From: Zoroaster sp. YZ-2022
Lineage: Eukaryota; Echinodermata; Asteroidea; Forcipulatida; Zoroasteridae
Length of the DNA: 64,000 nt
Direction: 5' to 3'
Assembly (NCBI GenBank): GCA_029582265.1
Contig: CM055819.1
Coordinates: forward strand, 38,389,934 to 38,453,933
Shown here one piece after another: positions 11,093-22,529 of this stretch. The notes under the pieces were generated by a model. It did not search any database, was not told where the DNA came from, and saw only the letters and a list, made by a program, of their open reading frames with translations. Both the position numbers and the translations under genes were made by a program. Position 1 is the stretch's first letter. Each line of letters begins with the position of its first letter.

Positions 11093-11907
11093 TACTACCG
11101 GAATAAAGTAACTGTGCATCATTTGAAGTTATGCTATTTTTTAATGAAAAAAGATAATACAATGATTTGTGGTGTTCTGTTAAATCACTGTTTAACTGTT
11201 AACAGGATAATCTCGAAATCTGTATGCTTGGACACTAGGCTTCGTGACACGTCCTTGAAGAGATGTGGTGTCAAAAGTCAGTTCACAAACTCAGTATCGT
11301 GTGTGTCCACCATTGGCGTTGATACAGGCTTGACAACGACGACGCATAGACGACACTAAGCGATTGAAGAAAGCTTGGGGAATGTTGTTCCATGTCTGAA
11401 CCAACGCTTGTCCCAATTCAGCTAACGTCAATGGCTGATTCTGGGCTTGACGTAAACGTCGCTCCATTTCATCCCAAGCGTGCTCGATAGGGGACAGGTC
11501 CGGAGAAACAGCTGGCCAGGGAGTACCGGAATGTTCTGCTGTCTCAGGAAATCTGTCACAACACGAGCGACATGTGGACAGGCATTATCTTGCTGAAGCG
11601 TGATGTTACGTCCTTGTCTTTGAATGAACGCTTGCACATGAGGCCCAATGATCTCGTCCCTGTATCTCAGACCTGCATCAACGCCAATGGTGGACACACA
11701 CGATACTGAGTTTGTGAACTGACTTTTGACAACACATCTCTTCAAGGACGTGTCACGAAGCCTAGTGTCCAAGCATACAGATTTCGAGATTATCCTGTTA
11801 ACAGTTAAACAGTGATTTAACAGAACACCACAAATCATTGTATTATCTTTTTTCATTAAAAAATAGCATAACTTCAAATGATGCACAGTTACTTTATTCC
11901 AGTAGTA
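11093..11907. mobile_element. Tc1/mariner fold-back derivative with about 235-bp inverted repeats
   Basis: The outer ends are inverted (TACTACCGGAATAAAGTAAC against GTTACTTTATTCCAGTAGTA) with TA on both sides. The inverted arms run from about 11095 to 11329 and 11671 to 11905 and are nearly identical. Each arm includes the last codons of the transposase (reading CxNANGGHTRY-like on the - strand), so the right arm is an inverted copy of the left end rather than an original terminus. The middle is a - strand transposase fragment. Confidence 0.85.
11335..11670 (-). pseudogene. Tc1/mariner transposase C-terminal fragment
   Basis: On the - strand the sequence reads YRDEIIGPHVQAFIQRQGRN, ITLQQDNACPHVARVVTDFL and RQQNIPVLP, the Tc1-family core around the second catalytic Asp (QDNA.PH). 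After a frameshift near 11515 the next frame gives the SP-LSPIEHxWDEM-type block and a Leu/Gln-rich end. The N-terminal DNA-binding part is absent. It is dead and serves only as the centre of the fold-back element. Confidence 0.8.
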
Positions 11908-12314
11908 TATAATGCGCCTTGAGCACCACTTAGTTGGTGGATACGTGCGCTATATAAGTCCACACATTATTATTATTATTATTATTATTATCGAACTCAA
12001 TGAAAAACACACTCTAAGGCCCTTTACAAAATAAAATATTAAAGTGCGTATAGAAAGAGCAAGATTTAGAAATGTAATAATGAAAAATAAATTCACCACT
12101 TACTAAATTATTTCAAAGAAACCAGCTACATGAAGTGTGCCAGTTGTGTAATATCCTATTCATCTGCATCATACTCCAACCACAATGGATTTGGGCCCAT
12201 AACGTATTCCACAGACCGAGGTGCAAGTCTCAAAAGAAGCAGTGCATTATGGGTGATTTGCCGGCATGCACTAGAACACGGTACTTAACACTAACATATG
12301 AATTCCTTTGTACA

Positions 12315-12350
12315 ACCATGGAGGAAGGAAAATTTTCCTTCCTCCATGGT
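12315..12350. repeat. Perfect 36-bp palindrome
   Basis: ACCATGGAGGAAGGAAAA is followed at once by its exact reverse complement. A related 30-bp palindrome lies at 13924-13953 and a half-site at about 6648. Confidence 0.9.
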
Positions 12351-13394
12351 ACAACATAAGCAACCAACTACGAAAACGGCGGAAATCGTCTCCAGAAATG
12401 TCGCAAAACAGTGTTTTTTGTCTTTCCAGTTTCATATCTCAACTTCTACTCAACGTATGAATTTCGTTTTTGCGCCCAAAAGGAGAATAGTTATTCCTCT
12501 TCATAACAGCGCTTAAATTGTATTAAATGATTGTTTTAAAGTCTCATACCATGCCGGTTAAAGATCGTCGGTTTTGTCAATGTTACCGTGCAGGCGGCAT
12601 TTTTTGCTCACTGCAGACTATTCAATGCGGTCCCTAAACGGTCGTAACTCAGTAACCTTCCGGTTATTTTCGTTCGAGCTTTAAAATAGAGGTTGATCCC
12701 TCACGGAAAGTTGATGTAAAACTCTCGCTGATTGGCTACATTTTACTGGCGTACTTGGTACTGTTAAACTAAGCAGCGAATCAGAATGGCCGTTTGAGAT
12801 CCAATTGAAGTACACGTCCACAGCATCCTGTGAGGTTTCAAGGTTGAACGCACAGCCCACACAGGCCCCGTGAAGATAATAATCTATTATACTGATGTAT
12901 AGGATACACTAAGTGTGCAAAATAAGCAGAGAGAAATTCATATGTTGTATTTCCATTAATCATTCTACACAATTAAAAAGTTGGTTTCTAACCATATAAC
13001 CTGTCTGCACACAATAACATTATTACCAAAAGTGTCTTTAGGCCAAAAAAGGTCTCTAGTTTATGGTCATAGGTCGGCTGCAAAATGTGTGCGGTGACGC
13101 GCTTTTTTTGCCAACCAGTGTTAGTCTTGGTGCAAGACGTTACTCGTGATTTTATACGTACATGCGCCGATCCGCTGTGATTTGATAAACCAATCGCCGC
13201 TGCGGGCGCCATTTATTCCTGTCCACGGCAGCGCGACCTTTTGTCCAGAGTAACGTCTTGGCCAGTTTGCATGGTCGAGGTATGTGACCTTTTCATGCAT
13301 ATTCAACTTGCGGTTTAAGAGAATACTACGCAAGCGCACAAATGGCAACAGCTCACCGCATAATCAGCAGGCCAGCCTGGTAACTTGCTACATT

Positions 13395-13600
13395 GTTATG
13401 TACATGTACGTGTAATGTACTACTGTACATGTACATGTACATTATACATACAATACGTAAATACACTGTATGTGCTTGCTGCATGACATGTACATGTACA
13501 TGTACATGTACAGGTTTGACAGCGTTCACGGCCGGTAAACCTCATTACGTTTGTATACGAAGTAATGTACATACATGTACATGTACATGTACAGTACATT
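13395..13600. repeat. (TACATG)n microsatellite clusters
   Basis: Several self-complementary ACATGT/TACATG tracts at about 13400-13446, 13487-13513 and 13565-13595. They can form cruciforms. Shorter versions occur elsewhere in the window. Confidence 0.9.
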
Positions 13601-13805
13601 TACAGGTCAAAATGAGTTGGCAATTTTTGACTAGTAAAAGCGTTATCTTGTATTGTTGAGGGTGGTGAAAATGACATTTAAACCCAGTCAACGATTCTCC
13701 CGTGTGCAGTGACCACAGTTCAACAATCAAAAACAGTCAGTTGACTGATTTTGACCACTGTAGCTACTTGCTACAAAAGTTCAGCTGCAGTATGAGGGTA
13801 TACAA
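13598..13805. mobile_element. Decayed copy of the piggyBac-like MITE seen in DDX47
   Basis: The blocks TACATTTACAGGTCAAAATG, TTGTATTGTTGAGGGTGGT and a TATGAGGGTATAC end match, with changes, the element at 60618-60923. The left terminus is missing. Confidence 0.55.
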
Positions 13806-13923
13806 TGATAGACTAGTTACTAGTGTAACATACTCGAGGCATTTATTTATAAAATTTCTGTACTCGAGTTGCCAATACAAAATGAATTTGCCATAGTGCC
13901 ATGTTTCGATTGGTAAATTTGAC

Positions 13924-13953
13924 CATGGAGGTAGAATTAATTCTACCTCCATG
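13924..13953. repeat. Perfect 30-bp palindrome
   Basis: CATGGAGGTAGAATT followed by its exact reverse complement; same CATGGAGG arm as the palindrome at 12315. Confidence 0.9.
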
Positions 13954-14522
13954 ATTTGACTGAGCTGAACCAGGTAATTTGCCCATCTGAAGTTGTTTAC
14001 TCCTCCAGCTGATTACAAGAAAATTCTTTGTAAACCGTTTCAAAAAGCAAAACAATGCAACCTATGTATGGTATTTGTGCATAGAACATATAATAAACAA
14101 AAAATAAGACATGATATTAAAAACTTAAAAGATTTAAAATACTTGTGACATTTATTTTGTAGTCAAGATACAAATGTTATACAATTATAAACAAATGTTA
14201 TAAAAAGTGTTTGGTTGAGCACAGACAATTTGACTGAACTGTCACATAAACATGAAACAATTATTCACTACAGTTTTCTCAAAAACGTGAGCACCTATTG
14301 TGATGAAATTTCCACTGGTTAGATTTATGATATGTCCCTTGAAAACTACATTGAGGATTGGAATACAATTTACCTGTCCCCAAACCAATGATTTACGTTC
14401 CCATTAACCCTAACCACCCCACATCACACAAAATCCTCTATGAGGTATTGGAGCATTTTGGGTAATTGAGGAAGGATGCTATATATGTTCTGTGTTATTT
14501 TGGGTGATGCAGTATGGTACAT

Positions 14523-14568
14523 GGTACAACTCAGGATATTGACACAGGTGTTAATATCCTGAGTTGAC
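14523..14568. repeat. Short inverted repeat (AACTCAGGATATT arms)
   Basis: AACTCAGGATATT and AATATCCTGAGTT flank a short loop. The surrounding 14000-15600 shows no gene. Confidence 0.7.
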
Positions 14569-15677
14569 TGAGCCAACAAAAAAACAAACACAAAAACATG
14601 TATTTTTGTTCATAATAAAGGGATAAAGGCAAAGGGTACATATATGTGCGATTTTGTGTGATTGAGGCAGTGGGCACCCTACACACAAAATACAGCACAA
14701 TATATTGGGTGATTTTGGAGTATTCAGGAACCTTCCAAATTTTATGAAGACATTTTGTAGCATTTTATGTGATTGAGGATGCATCCTACCTAAAAGGGCC
14801 TGGGGGTTAGGGTTAAAAAAGGGGGATAATTGGTAATAAACAAAAACAAAACGAACTAAATGAATTATTATCTAAATGGATACTTGCTTATAAGATGGTA
14901 ATGGTACAAAACATTCTCAGAATTTACTCTATCTGACATATTTTCTGGTAACAATACAATTTAATTTATTTAAAACTCAATGGTGTTATAGTTTAGTGTT
15001 AGAGTCCTTAGTAAATGTACACTGAACTTTTGGGCCAATTATTGTTTTTTAATCGACGCATGGTGTTTGTATGTTAAACATAAAATACAAAAAGAGCTTT
15101 CATCATTATGTCAACTTGAAATGAAATAAATCATGATTATTACATTTTAAACCAACTTCATGTAGTCCACATGTTTATTTCTAGTACATTATTACATGTA
15201 TGCTTTTTGTTAGTAAAAGCACACATGTAAACTGATAGGGATGCAAACAGTATTTATATGACGTAACTATACCCTCAAGCTATAAAAAAATCCCATGGGA
15301 TCCACAAAATTCAGTGTACTGGGCCTTTTGTGAACTACATGTACATGTATAATGTCAATTGTATGTAACAAAATTGGGAAACAAATTAAATGGTTGTAAC
15401 TGAATGTTTGCCATACCAAGGACTGTTGCAGTGGTGTTTTATTGTACAAGAATAATTGTCACAAATGTAATACTATTGAACACTTCTATTAAAGAATAAC
15501 ACCACCACCAAAGAGGGTATTCCACGCTTTCCAGAAACAATAAAAAACAAACAAAACAAAAAAGGTTGCTTTCATCATTTATACAACTTTGGACATTTTA
15601 CTTCAACATTAATTGTGCTGATAAACCAGTAAGTTTTCACAAAGCAATGTACATGTACAGAAATTTCTAAAGTGGTG

Positions 15678-16520
15678 TCAGACTCCAACTCTAACAAATT
15701 CAGATACATGTAGATATTGTCTTTCACAATGTTCAAATGCTTCCAATGTGATTTCCTTACATGCTAAAGCATATCGGTTCAAAAACTTATTGAATGGAAT
15801 ACCAATATGACATTCATTTACTATTTCCGTTATTGTGAAGTTAGATAGGCTGTCGCTCAATAATGTTTTCTTGTACCCTTGTAGATGGCCCTTAAGTTTG
15901 GATACATTACTCTGGGAGACAGTCACAACTTGTCATTCAACTGATGCTGTACACAGTCCATGCAGCAATGTATCCCGTGTCTGCTGGTTGGCATATGACT
16001 TAGCAGAGCATGTGCTTCCATCACAAGCACACGTTTGGGCACAAACGTCACAGCAGTTGTGTTTTTATTATAGTATTAACTGTGCCACTGTCGCTTCTTG
16101 ATGGAAAACTGTTCTTGATGACCATTCATTCCATTGCAAGTTTTCAAACCAGCTCTGTGCTATGATAGTTAATAATGTGTGTCACACTCTGGGTGCCATC
16201 CCAGCCTGCCCTCCCACATTCTGTTGGGTGACCTACCAATATCACAGTATGGAGACCACACAATTGTAGCAAACAAAACACCAAACATCCCGGTCTTCTT
16301 GTGCAAAGCTGTCGATAACTTTTCTTTGTACATGCACTTCTGTGTTGTATGATACATATCAAAGAATGAGTGTGACTCGATCCTTTGAAAGAAGATGTCA
16401 AAATAAAGAGCGCAGTTCACTGACATTCTTGATGTATGACCGTAGTATCTCTTGGGCAATCCATTTAAAGACGCCTTCAAAGTATTTTTTATAGTCGCCT
16501 TGATAACAACATACTTGATG
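15678..16520 (-). pseudogene. RecQ-like DNA helicase, frameshifted
   Basis: On the - strand successive frames read KASLNGLPKRYYGHTSR, FFDMYHTTQKCMYKEKL, then KKTGMFGVLFATIVW, then, one frame over, ECGRAGWDGTQSVTHI, and further on NCCDVCAQTCAC. In order these fit the second RecA-like domain of RecQ helicases (MFHS-type start, RVLFAT, Q-ECGRAGRDG motif VI) and the cysteine cluster of the RecQ zinc-binding part. Motif VI has Trp for the second Arg. At least two frameshifts and a stop at about 15928 make it non-functional. Related RecQ-like copies are abundant in invertebrate deuterostomes, so it may be mobile-element cargo or a retrocopy; this is inference. Confidence 0.65.
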
Positions 16521-17212
16521 TTAGAGCGTTCGACCCATAGTTCCTCAGGCCCAAGCTTTCAGCAATCGTCCTCCAGTGACTTAATGCAACAACGCATGTA
16601 CTTGCTTTCAAAATGGAATGCAATTCTCAAAGCTGTCCATAACACCTCCAGAATATGGAGCTCTCACTTGATGAATGGCCTGTTAATTTTGACAAAAGAT
16701 GAAACATTATCAAGACAATAAAATTTAATTAATGGAGAATATCCAACAAAAACGAGGTGAGAAAGCACTGTGGGTAGGGCAGCTAAATACATGATTTTTT
16801 TTTTATCATCAAAGTGAAGTAAGTGAAGTGAAGAACCATTCAAACACTTTTTCTGACTGCATAACAAACAAACAACAAATTAACATAAAACAAACAAAAC
16901 ATATATCATAAGGATTAACACTATGTGTCTATAGTATAATGAATGGTTAAATTCTGGTTCACTGGCACATTCTTGGAATTAATTAGCTGAAGCTGATGAG
17001 AAGTTGATATTGATAAGAGGCTATTATATGATTATCAGTGGATTCATCTATGCAAATAGGGCATAAAATATGGGTGGAAGAAGCAGTGGGCAGGATAGGA
17101 ACTGAAAGCTTTTGAATTTGAGCTATTGGCAGGTCAGTCATAAAATGCCAATTGTTGGTTTTAAGTATAGGCATTCCTATTTGGTATTCACATAGTAAAC
17201 TTATTTGGTTAA

Positions 17213-17475
17213 AAAGTTGCGGTCAGATATGACATTCTTTCCTTTATTTTATTTCATGAAAAATAGGATACTATTTTGTGTAGGAGAGGATTTTTTTAGA
17301 AGGGAAACAAAGTCCGAAAACCATCATAAGAGTGGTTTTTAAAGATAGTTTCGCTTTCTGTACCCCCAAAAAATCAATAGAATAATTTTTTAACTGGTTA
17401 GTGGTTGTAAAAAAATTCCAAAAAACCCTTAAAAAGTGGCGGTCGGATACAACATTCTTTCTGGGTACTTTGTCA
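17213..17475. repeat. Interspersed repeat bounded by direct GCGGTCxGATAxxACATTCTTTC words
   Basis: About 30-bp near-identical words at 17217 and 17437 bracket a block containing AGAAGGGAAACAAAGTCCG. The inverse of this block is at 58545-58780. Confidence 0.7.
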
Positions 17476-18189
17476 TCGTCTTTTTAGCTATGACCTATAG
17501 GCCCCAGTCATTTTTCACAAAATATAGGCCTAATTTAATATTTTAAAAACGGTACCTACCAATTCCATTTCGATACGCAATGCCTTGGCAATGATCATGA
17601 TGATGACTTCCGTCGACACACAATCCACACGACCACAGGCAAAGCAATATCTTTCCACTAACTGCAGTAAGGTAAGCTCCCGAACCCGGTGGTTAAATTG
17701 ATAAATAAATCATTACCCTGTGCGAATTGCCAAACAGCAGTAATTTGTTGACTTTTCAGCTTCTCAATAATTTTTTTTCAGCGAAATCAATATTCAATAG
17801 CTTCATCCACTTTGTTGGATTTTCATGCAGCTATATTTATTTATTTTTATTTTATTTATTTATTTGGACTTACACTTTTACAACAGTGGCACTCGGCCAA
17901 AAGGCGGTGCGTCCGACACACATACACATAAATAATACAAAACACATTTAAAAGCAAATTAACAAGATACAAAAATGTGTGATGATACACTCTCAGCTTT
18001 GACGTCGTAGGTATTGTCCAGAAAGGGATGCACGCGCGACACCAAATCTGAGGGTGTACCATCAATCATATAGCTATCAATGACCATTGGAACCCAAGTT
18101 GATTTAAAATGAGTTCTAGAAAATATAGTAAAAATATAAAACATATACAAACATAATTACAGCAACAGAAGTATGCAAGAAGAGATTAT

Positions 18190-19056
18190 TTACATTGTAG
18201 TCCGAATAATATCGGATCTCAATTTCCACGCACGCTTAACATATGATTTACAGAAAGTATCAAATAATGAATAAATTATATCGGCATTTTCTATATTACA
18301 GAATATACTTGAGGTGCTCCCAAGTGTGAGATGATATTTAACATCTAAGCTGCCGGATATAAAAAGCTCCCATATATCATAATATTCATTTGACATAAGA
18401 TAGTTTTCTAACTTTGTATATTCTTCGGATCTAATATTATTAAGAGCATGACATGTAAACAAGAAGTGTCTAACATCTTCAATACCTGAGTTACATAGGT
18501 TGCATGTACCGTCATTATCTGCCGTCCAATTTCTAATTCTGCGATTGAGTGGAAGAGTGTTGGAGCGGAGTTTAAATTTGAGACTGACGCCATGGAAGTC
18601 AGTTTTATCCAAAAGATAACTTTCTAAACATGGGTGATCTTTGATGGTTACATAATCAGTTAGTGAAGATTTGGAGCAAGCTTCTTCCAACCAATCATTA
18701 TCTGAAATATCCATAAGTACGCGCTTAATCGATTTAGCCAAGTGCGGATCGAAAAGGGGCTCCCCAGTTTTCGCACAGTCAAAAATTGTATTCAAGTTGC
18801 AGCTGGTAAGGATATTTTGAGCGCTATTTAAAAATTTGAAGCGCAACTGATTAAATTCGCAGCCAAGGCTAAGCATAGTAAGTAAGAGGAGCTTGGGCCA
18901 GCGATGCATTTCCATATTAATAACTCTAGAGAGATATTTCGCCCTCGCGATATTATGAAATGTGGAAAGAGGCGACCAGCCGAGATCGCCGTAGAGTGCA
19001 ACACGCGGCGTATTGCGTGGAGCCTTCAGAATATGTCGCGCCATTTGCGATTGCAA
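18190..19056 (-). pseudogene. Non-LTR reverse transcriptase C-terminal ORF (copy A)
   Basis: A 288-codon open stretch starting at MQSQMARHILKAPRNTPRVA. It holds the region after the RT thumb and the CX2C-HX4C zinc-knuckle-like motif (CNLCNSG...HFLFTC) common at the C-terminus of I- and Jockey-type elements. It matches the + strand copy B (QMARIILKAPRNVAKEALYG). It is the longest intact piece of copy A, but its original start lies upstream in a frameshifted part. Confidence 0.8.
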
Positions 19057-19208
19057 GTTTTCAATTCTGTCAAGATCTGACTGGCTACAGGACCATACAG
19101 CACATGCATAATTGATCGACGGTAGCGCAATCGTCCTCCATAGTATATCCCCATAATAAACGCGATTATAGTCGTCAAAGTTGGCGATAATAGACTTTAT
19201 GTAAGCAA

Positions 19209-19813
19209 TCAGTCTACTCCCTTTTTTAACAACTTCATCAATATGTGCATGATCCGATAGATTGCGAGATATATTAACACCAAGTACTTATAAGAATCGA
19301 CTTCCGAAATCAATCTATCACCAAGTTTCCATAATTTTTCTTTGTTAACCCTTTGACCTGTAATTAAGACATTGGACTTATCGTCATTAAAACTCAGTCT
19401 CCACTCATTTGCAAAATCGGCAGCTAGGTTTAACATACTGTTAAGTTCATTCTCGTCATTAGCCAGTAAGACAACATCGTCTGCCCAAAAGAGGCTTCCC
19501 ACACAAACATCGTGAATTCTACCCCTAAATCATGGGCCTTGAGTAATTTAGTGAATTCGTTGATAAAAATAGAAAATAAAACCGGAGACAGGACACAGCC
19601 CTGTTTTACCCCTTCAGTCACTTCGAAAAATTCCGTATTAATATTCCCAAATTTAACCCGAGCCTGGACATTATCGTAGAGTGCATCGATTAATCTCAAA
19701 ATTCTACCCCTTAACCCTGTATTCCACGCCTGCCATAAGAAGACCATCTCTCCAAACTGTGTCAAAGCTTTTCGGAAATCCAGGAAGGCCATAAAAGTTT
19801 TTTTCCTCTGCAA
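19209..19813 (-). pseudogene. Non-LTR reverse transcriptase palm domain (copy A), frameshifted
   Basis: Two overlapping frames together give FMAFLDFRKALTQFGEMVFL (RT block with Asp), KFGNINTEFFEVTEGVKQGC, LSPVLFSIFINEF, then SLFWADDVVLLANDENELNS. These are RT motifs 3 to 5; FWADD stands for the catalytic F/YxDD box. A frameshift lies at about 19500 between the two frames. Confidence 0.85.
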
Positions 19814-20125
19814 GACGACACGCGGCTATGCTTTTAAGGGTAAAATATGATCGTCACATCGATAAGACGAACGGAACCCTCCTGAACTTCCGAAAGAGCA
19901 TTTGTACTTTCAAGGAAATCGGAGATATTCATTGCAATAATTCTGTTAAATATTTTTGCAACACATGAGGTCAGGAAACTTCTGTAGTTGTTCAAATCTT
20001 ACGGTCACCTTTCTTAAATATGGGTACAATGATACCATGATTCCATTCCTCAGGGATCTCTTTCAAACAAAATAAACTTTCTAAACATATCCAAAAGCGA
20101 CCGATTTAAACACTCAGCCCCGTTT

Positions 20126-21191
20126 TTAAGAGCTCGTTCGTAATGCCATCAATACCTGGAGATTTGTTGTTTTGGCTACCTTCAAGGCTTTGATTAGAAT
20201 ATCCATGTTAATATCAACGTCATAAATACAATTACTATTATCCCTACCCTCATTAGCACTGTCTGTCTTACCTCTGAGATTGTTAACAAAACTCTTAGCT
20301 CTACAACCTCGAGTGCGCTCATTATCATCATTTAGATTTAAATGCATTTTACCCAGAGTACGCCAGTATTGAAGAACCGTCTGGTTCATTTTGCCTTATC
20401 AGAAATGATTTCGTTAGAGTTAGGAGTTTTATGCAATTAATACTGGGTTATCGCGATTATTACTGCTTCCTTCAAAACTTTCCAAAAATCCCTACACGAT
20501 GGTCCACCCTTATTAGCGATATTAATGGATCTATTAACCCGCATCTCAGTGATTTTATTCCTAATTAGTTGTTTTACACGAGTACGCTTTTCCTGATAAT
20601 CTTGCCAAAGTAAATCTCCTAAGTCTTTGTCAGATCTGTCACCCCTTGCGCCATTGTCTGTGCAATCTAGCTGCACTTCTACGACCCTTGATACCCTCAT
20701 CAATACTATCATCAAACCATGAATTGCACTTAACCCTCGACTCTTTACCCTAAACCAACAGTCGCTGCCGACAGGATGTGGTTTTTCCAAGAGTCCCACA
20801 GAGTATCAGGATCGTCAAAAGAATCAATATCCCAATTGTCGAGATTAATCCGCAAACGATCACAATAAAGTGTGAAATCTTGGTCTTCCTTAACATCCCA
20901 ATAAATCCTTTTGACAACATTGTCATTTTGTTTGGCAGGGAAATTATTTTACAAGCGCATTGTTAGAGACAAAACATTGTGATCACTCCGTAAGCCGTAT
21001 TTACGGTCTTCATCAACAATCAATTCATGAACACAATTAACAAGGTTATTAGAACATATCATGTAATCGATAGTACTTTGTAGACTACCTCTAAACCAAG
21101 TAATTTTGCCGTGGCAATTTCTGTGACGGTTTAAGATTGATAAATTTGCATCATCACAGAAATTAAGGAGCCGCACACCATTTGAATTCAA
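20126..21191 (-). pseudogene. Endonuclease C-terminus and connector of copy A, frameshifted
   Basis: Frames 20949-21191 (with TIDYMICSNNLVNC and GLRSDHNVLSLT, the SDH box of APE endonucleases), 20437-20799 (GGPSCRDFWKVLK, equal to GGPRCRDFWHMLKG of copy B) and 20126-20389 (TVLQYWRTLGKMHLNLND, equal to MYYNTLGKMNQNLED of copy B) follow in order on the - strand. They line up with one continuous ORF in copy B. Confidence 0.75.
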
Positions 21192-21499
21192 AACAGGATC
21201 ACCATTGCTATACTAACTCAACTAGACTCGCGTTGGTTTAGCTATTGCATGTACCAGTTGCATACCACACCGAGCCCTTGCCTACTATAGTACTAGACAT
21301 AGCGATAAATTATGCTAATTACGCTCACACAGTGGCACGCTTGGAATGTCCTCGGAATGTTTCGGGTAAAATCTGCAAAATGAACAAGACCGTTATTAGC
21401 GGCCCCGATCGTCAAAAATTGTATAGCGCCAGCTACGGTGGGTGATTTACGACTGGCGCGGGATTGTGTAACTAGGATCCGCATAATAACGGTCTTATA

Positions 21500-21815
21500 C
21501 ACAAGACTAGTGTTAAATACGTGATACATGCGGTTATTGGAAAGAGACCAAATTTCCTGTACACAAAGTATGGTGGCTAAGAGAGGCCTCACAAACTCGG
21601 GCAAACGTTCATACCCCTATGTGAAAAAGTCGTTTAAAACACAGCATGACAGAATTACAATCGATCCAGCAATTTTGGCTGCAATTGGACATTGTTTCAC
21701 AGCCAAAAAAAATAAATAAAAAATAGAAAACTAAAAAATGTGGACACGCGGGTCTAAGGCGACGCGTGCGGAGACCGGAAACTAGAGACTTTTTTGGCCT
21801 TAGGCTTAAGTGAAC
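21500..21815. mobile_element. TIR-element fragment with a short conserved ORF
   Basis: Encodes MVAKRGLTNSGKRSYPYVKK and on to ILAAIGHCFTAKKNK (21570-21719), then ends in GGAGACCGGAAACTAGAGAC followed by TTTTTTGGCC. The same coding block and end are found at 61714-62092, and parts at 47985-48150, 13030-13110 and 7215-7255. It lies just before exon 2 of the TRANK1-like gene. Confidence 0.55.
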
Positions 21816-21863
21816 TAGTTTTTCTCCATACTGAAAATCTTATTGTACTTTTATACATTTCAG

Positions 21864-22106
21864 ATGGTGACAATGGCAAAGCTTCCAAGTCGTCTAAGTC
21901 TGCTCCAAATGTGTCCCGAAAACAGCAACTGATGCAAGAGATGGATGACTTGATCAATGCTATGCCTGTATTTGTCGCTGAGCAACCGGGCTTATGTAAG
22001 CCTAGAGCCGAAAACCCCATAGTTTTGACGTCCCCACATATAACCAGGGTACATGAAGCAGAGCAAAATGAGACGATGGCTGAACCCCGGACAACTGAAG
22101 ATAAAA
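21864..22106 (+). CDS. TRANK1: TRANK1-like gene, exon 2
   Basis: The acceptor is ...TTATACATTTCAG|AT at 21863/21864 and the donor AAAA|GTGAGA at 22106/22107; length 243, phase 1 in and out. It reads DGDNGKASKSSKSAPNVSRK then QQLMQEMDDLINAMPVFVAE, a charged, low-complexity region with a helical segment. If the donor is ignored the frame runs on to a stop at 22153. Phase 1 at the start matches exon 1 and phase 1 at the end matches exon 3. Exon limits are inferred from splice-site words and phase, with no transcript evidence. Confidence 0.5.
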
Positions 22107-22449
22107 GTGAGAAATCATGTCTGAGATCCATGTTGGAAAAATGTACAATATAAAAACGCACATCAACGGCCACATGGACTCTGGCCAAACAAATTTGAAT
22201 GTTGTTTGATGTTTTGTTTTTTGCAATCATTTTTACAATCATTTTTACCATCTATATGGCAGTATCTTTGCCTCTTCGGAAAGGTGCATCTAGAGGCTTG
22301 ATAATTATACGTTGATTTTGAGAACTTTTCCCAACACCAGAAGAGTAAGATATGAGTACTAAAACACCAGAAAGACTTCACTCAGTTATCCTCAGCATAT
22401 AATTGTGTACACTATTTTGGTTAAATTCCTAATTATTTCTTACTGGTAG

Positions 22450-22529
22450 GTCAGAAAACGGACGAGAAAGCAGAGATTGAAGCCAGACATTTTGATGATC
22501 TTACGTGGGAGGTGGATTGTAATGATAAG
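22450..22529 (+). CDS. TRANK1: TRANK1-like gene, exon 3
   Basis: The acceptor is CTGGTAG|GT and the donor AAG|GTTTGT. In phase 1 it reads QKTDEKAEIEARHFDDLTWE then VDCNDK. The F-DDLTWEVDC segment is the expected run-in to the conserved block that continues in exon 4 as VWKFL (TRANK1-family proteins have a similar F..LPWEVEC segment, recalled and not searched). Length 80 takes phase 1 to phase 0, which exon 4 requires. Confidence 0.6.

Larger units (their letters stand above)
10814..11985 (+). mobile_element. tRNA-derived SINE split by a mariner insertion
   Basis: The head has a tRNA-like start (GTGGCCGAGCGGTCTAGC, A-box type) and GGGTTCAAATCCCG (B-box type), then a body with TTGAGCAAGACACTTAACC and ends in TTAT repeats after GCGCTATATAAGTCCACACA. 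A second copy lies inverted at 25963-26285. In this copy 11093-11907 is a mariner element; SINE sequence resumes at 11908. Confidence 0.85.
17830..21230 (-). mobile_element. APE-type non-LTR retrotransposon, copy A (decayed)
   Basis: Read on the - strand from 21200: endonuclease C-terminal end (ILNRHRN..., ending GLRSDHNVLSLT), connector, reverse transcriptase (VKQGCVLSPVLFSIFINEF; FWADDVVLLANDE, the YADD-type box with W before ADD), a thumb and connection region with SNVLITGQRVN, and a C-terminal CX2C...HX4C finger (CNLCNSGIEDVRHFLFTC). The 3' end at about 17830 has AAATAAAT repeats and shares GTGCCACTGT...AAAAGTGT with copy B. Several frameshifts are present. The clade (I/Jockey/CR1 side) is uncertain. 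Confidence 0.85.

Noticed and set aside
13393..13659. Cys/Thr-rich ORF
   Set aside because: Translation of (TACATG)n repeats.
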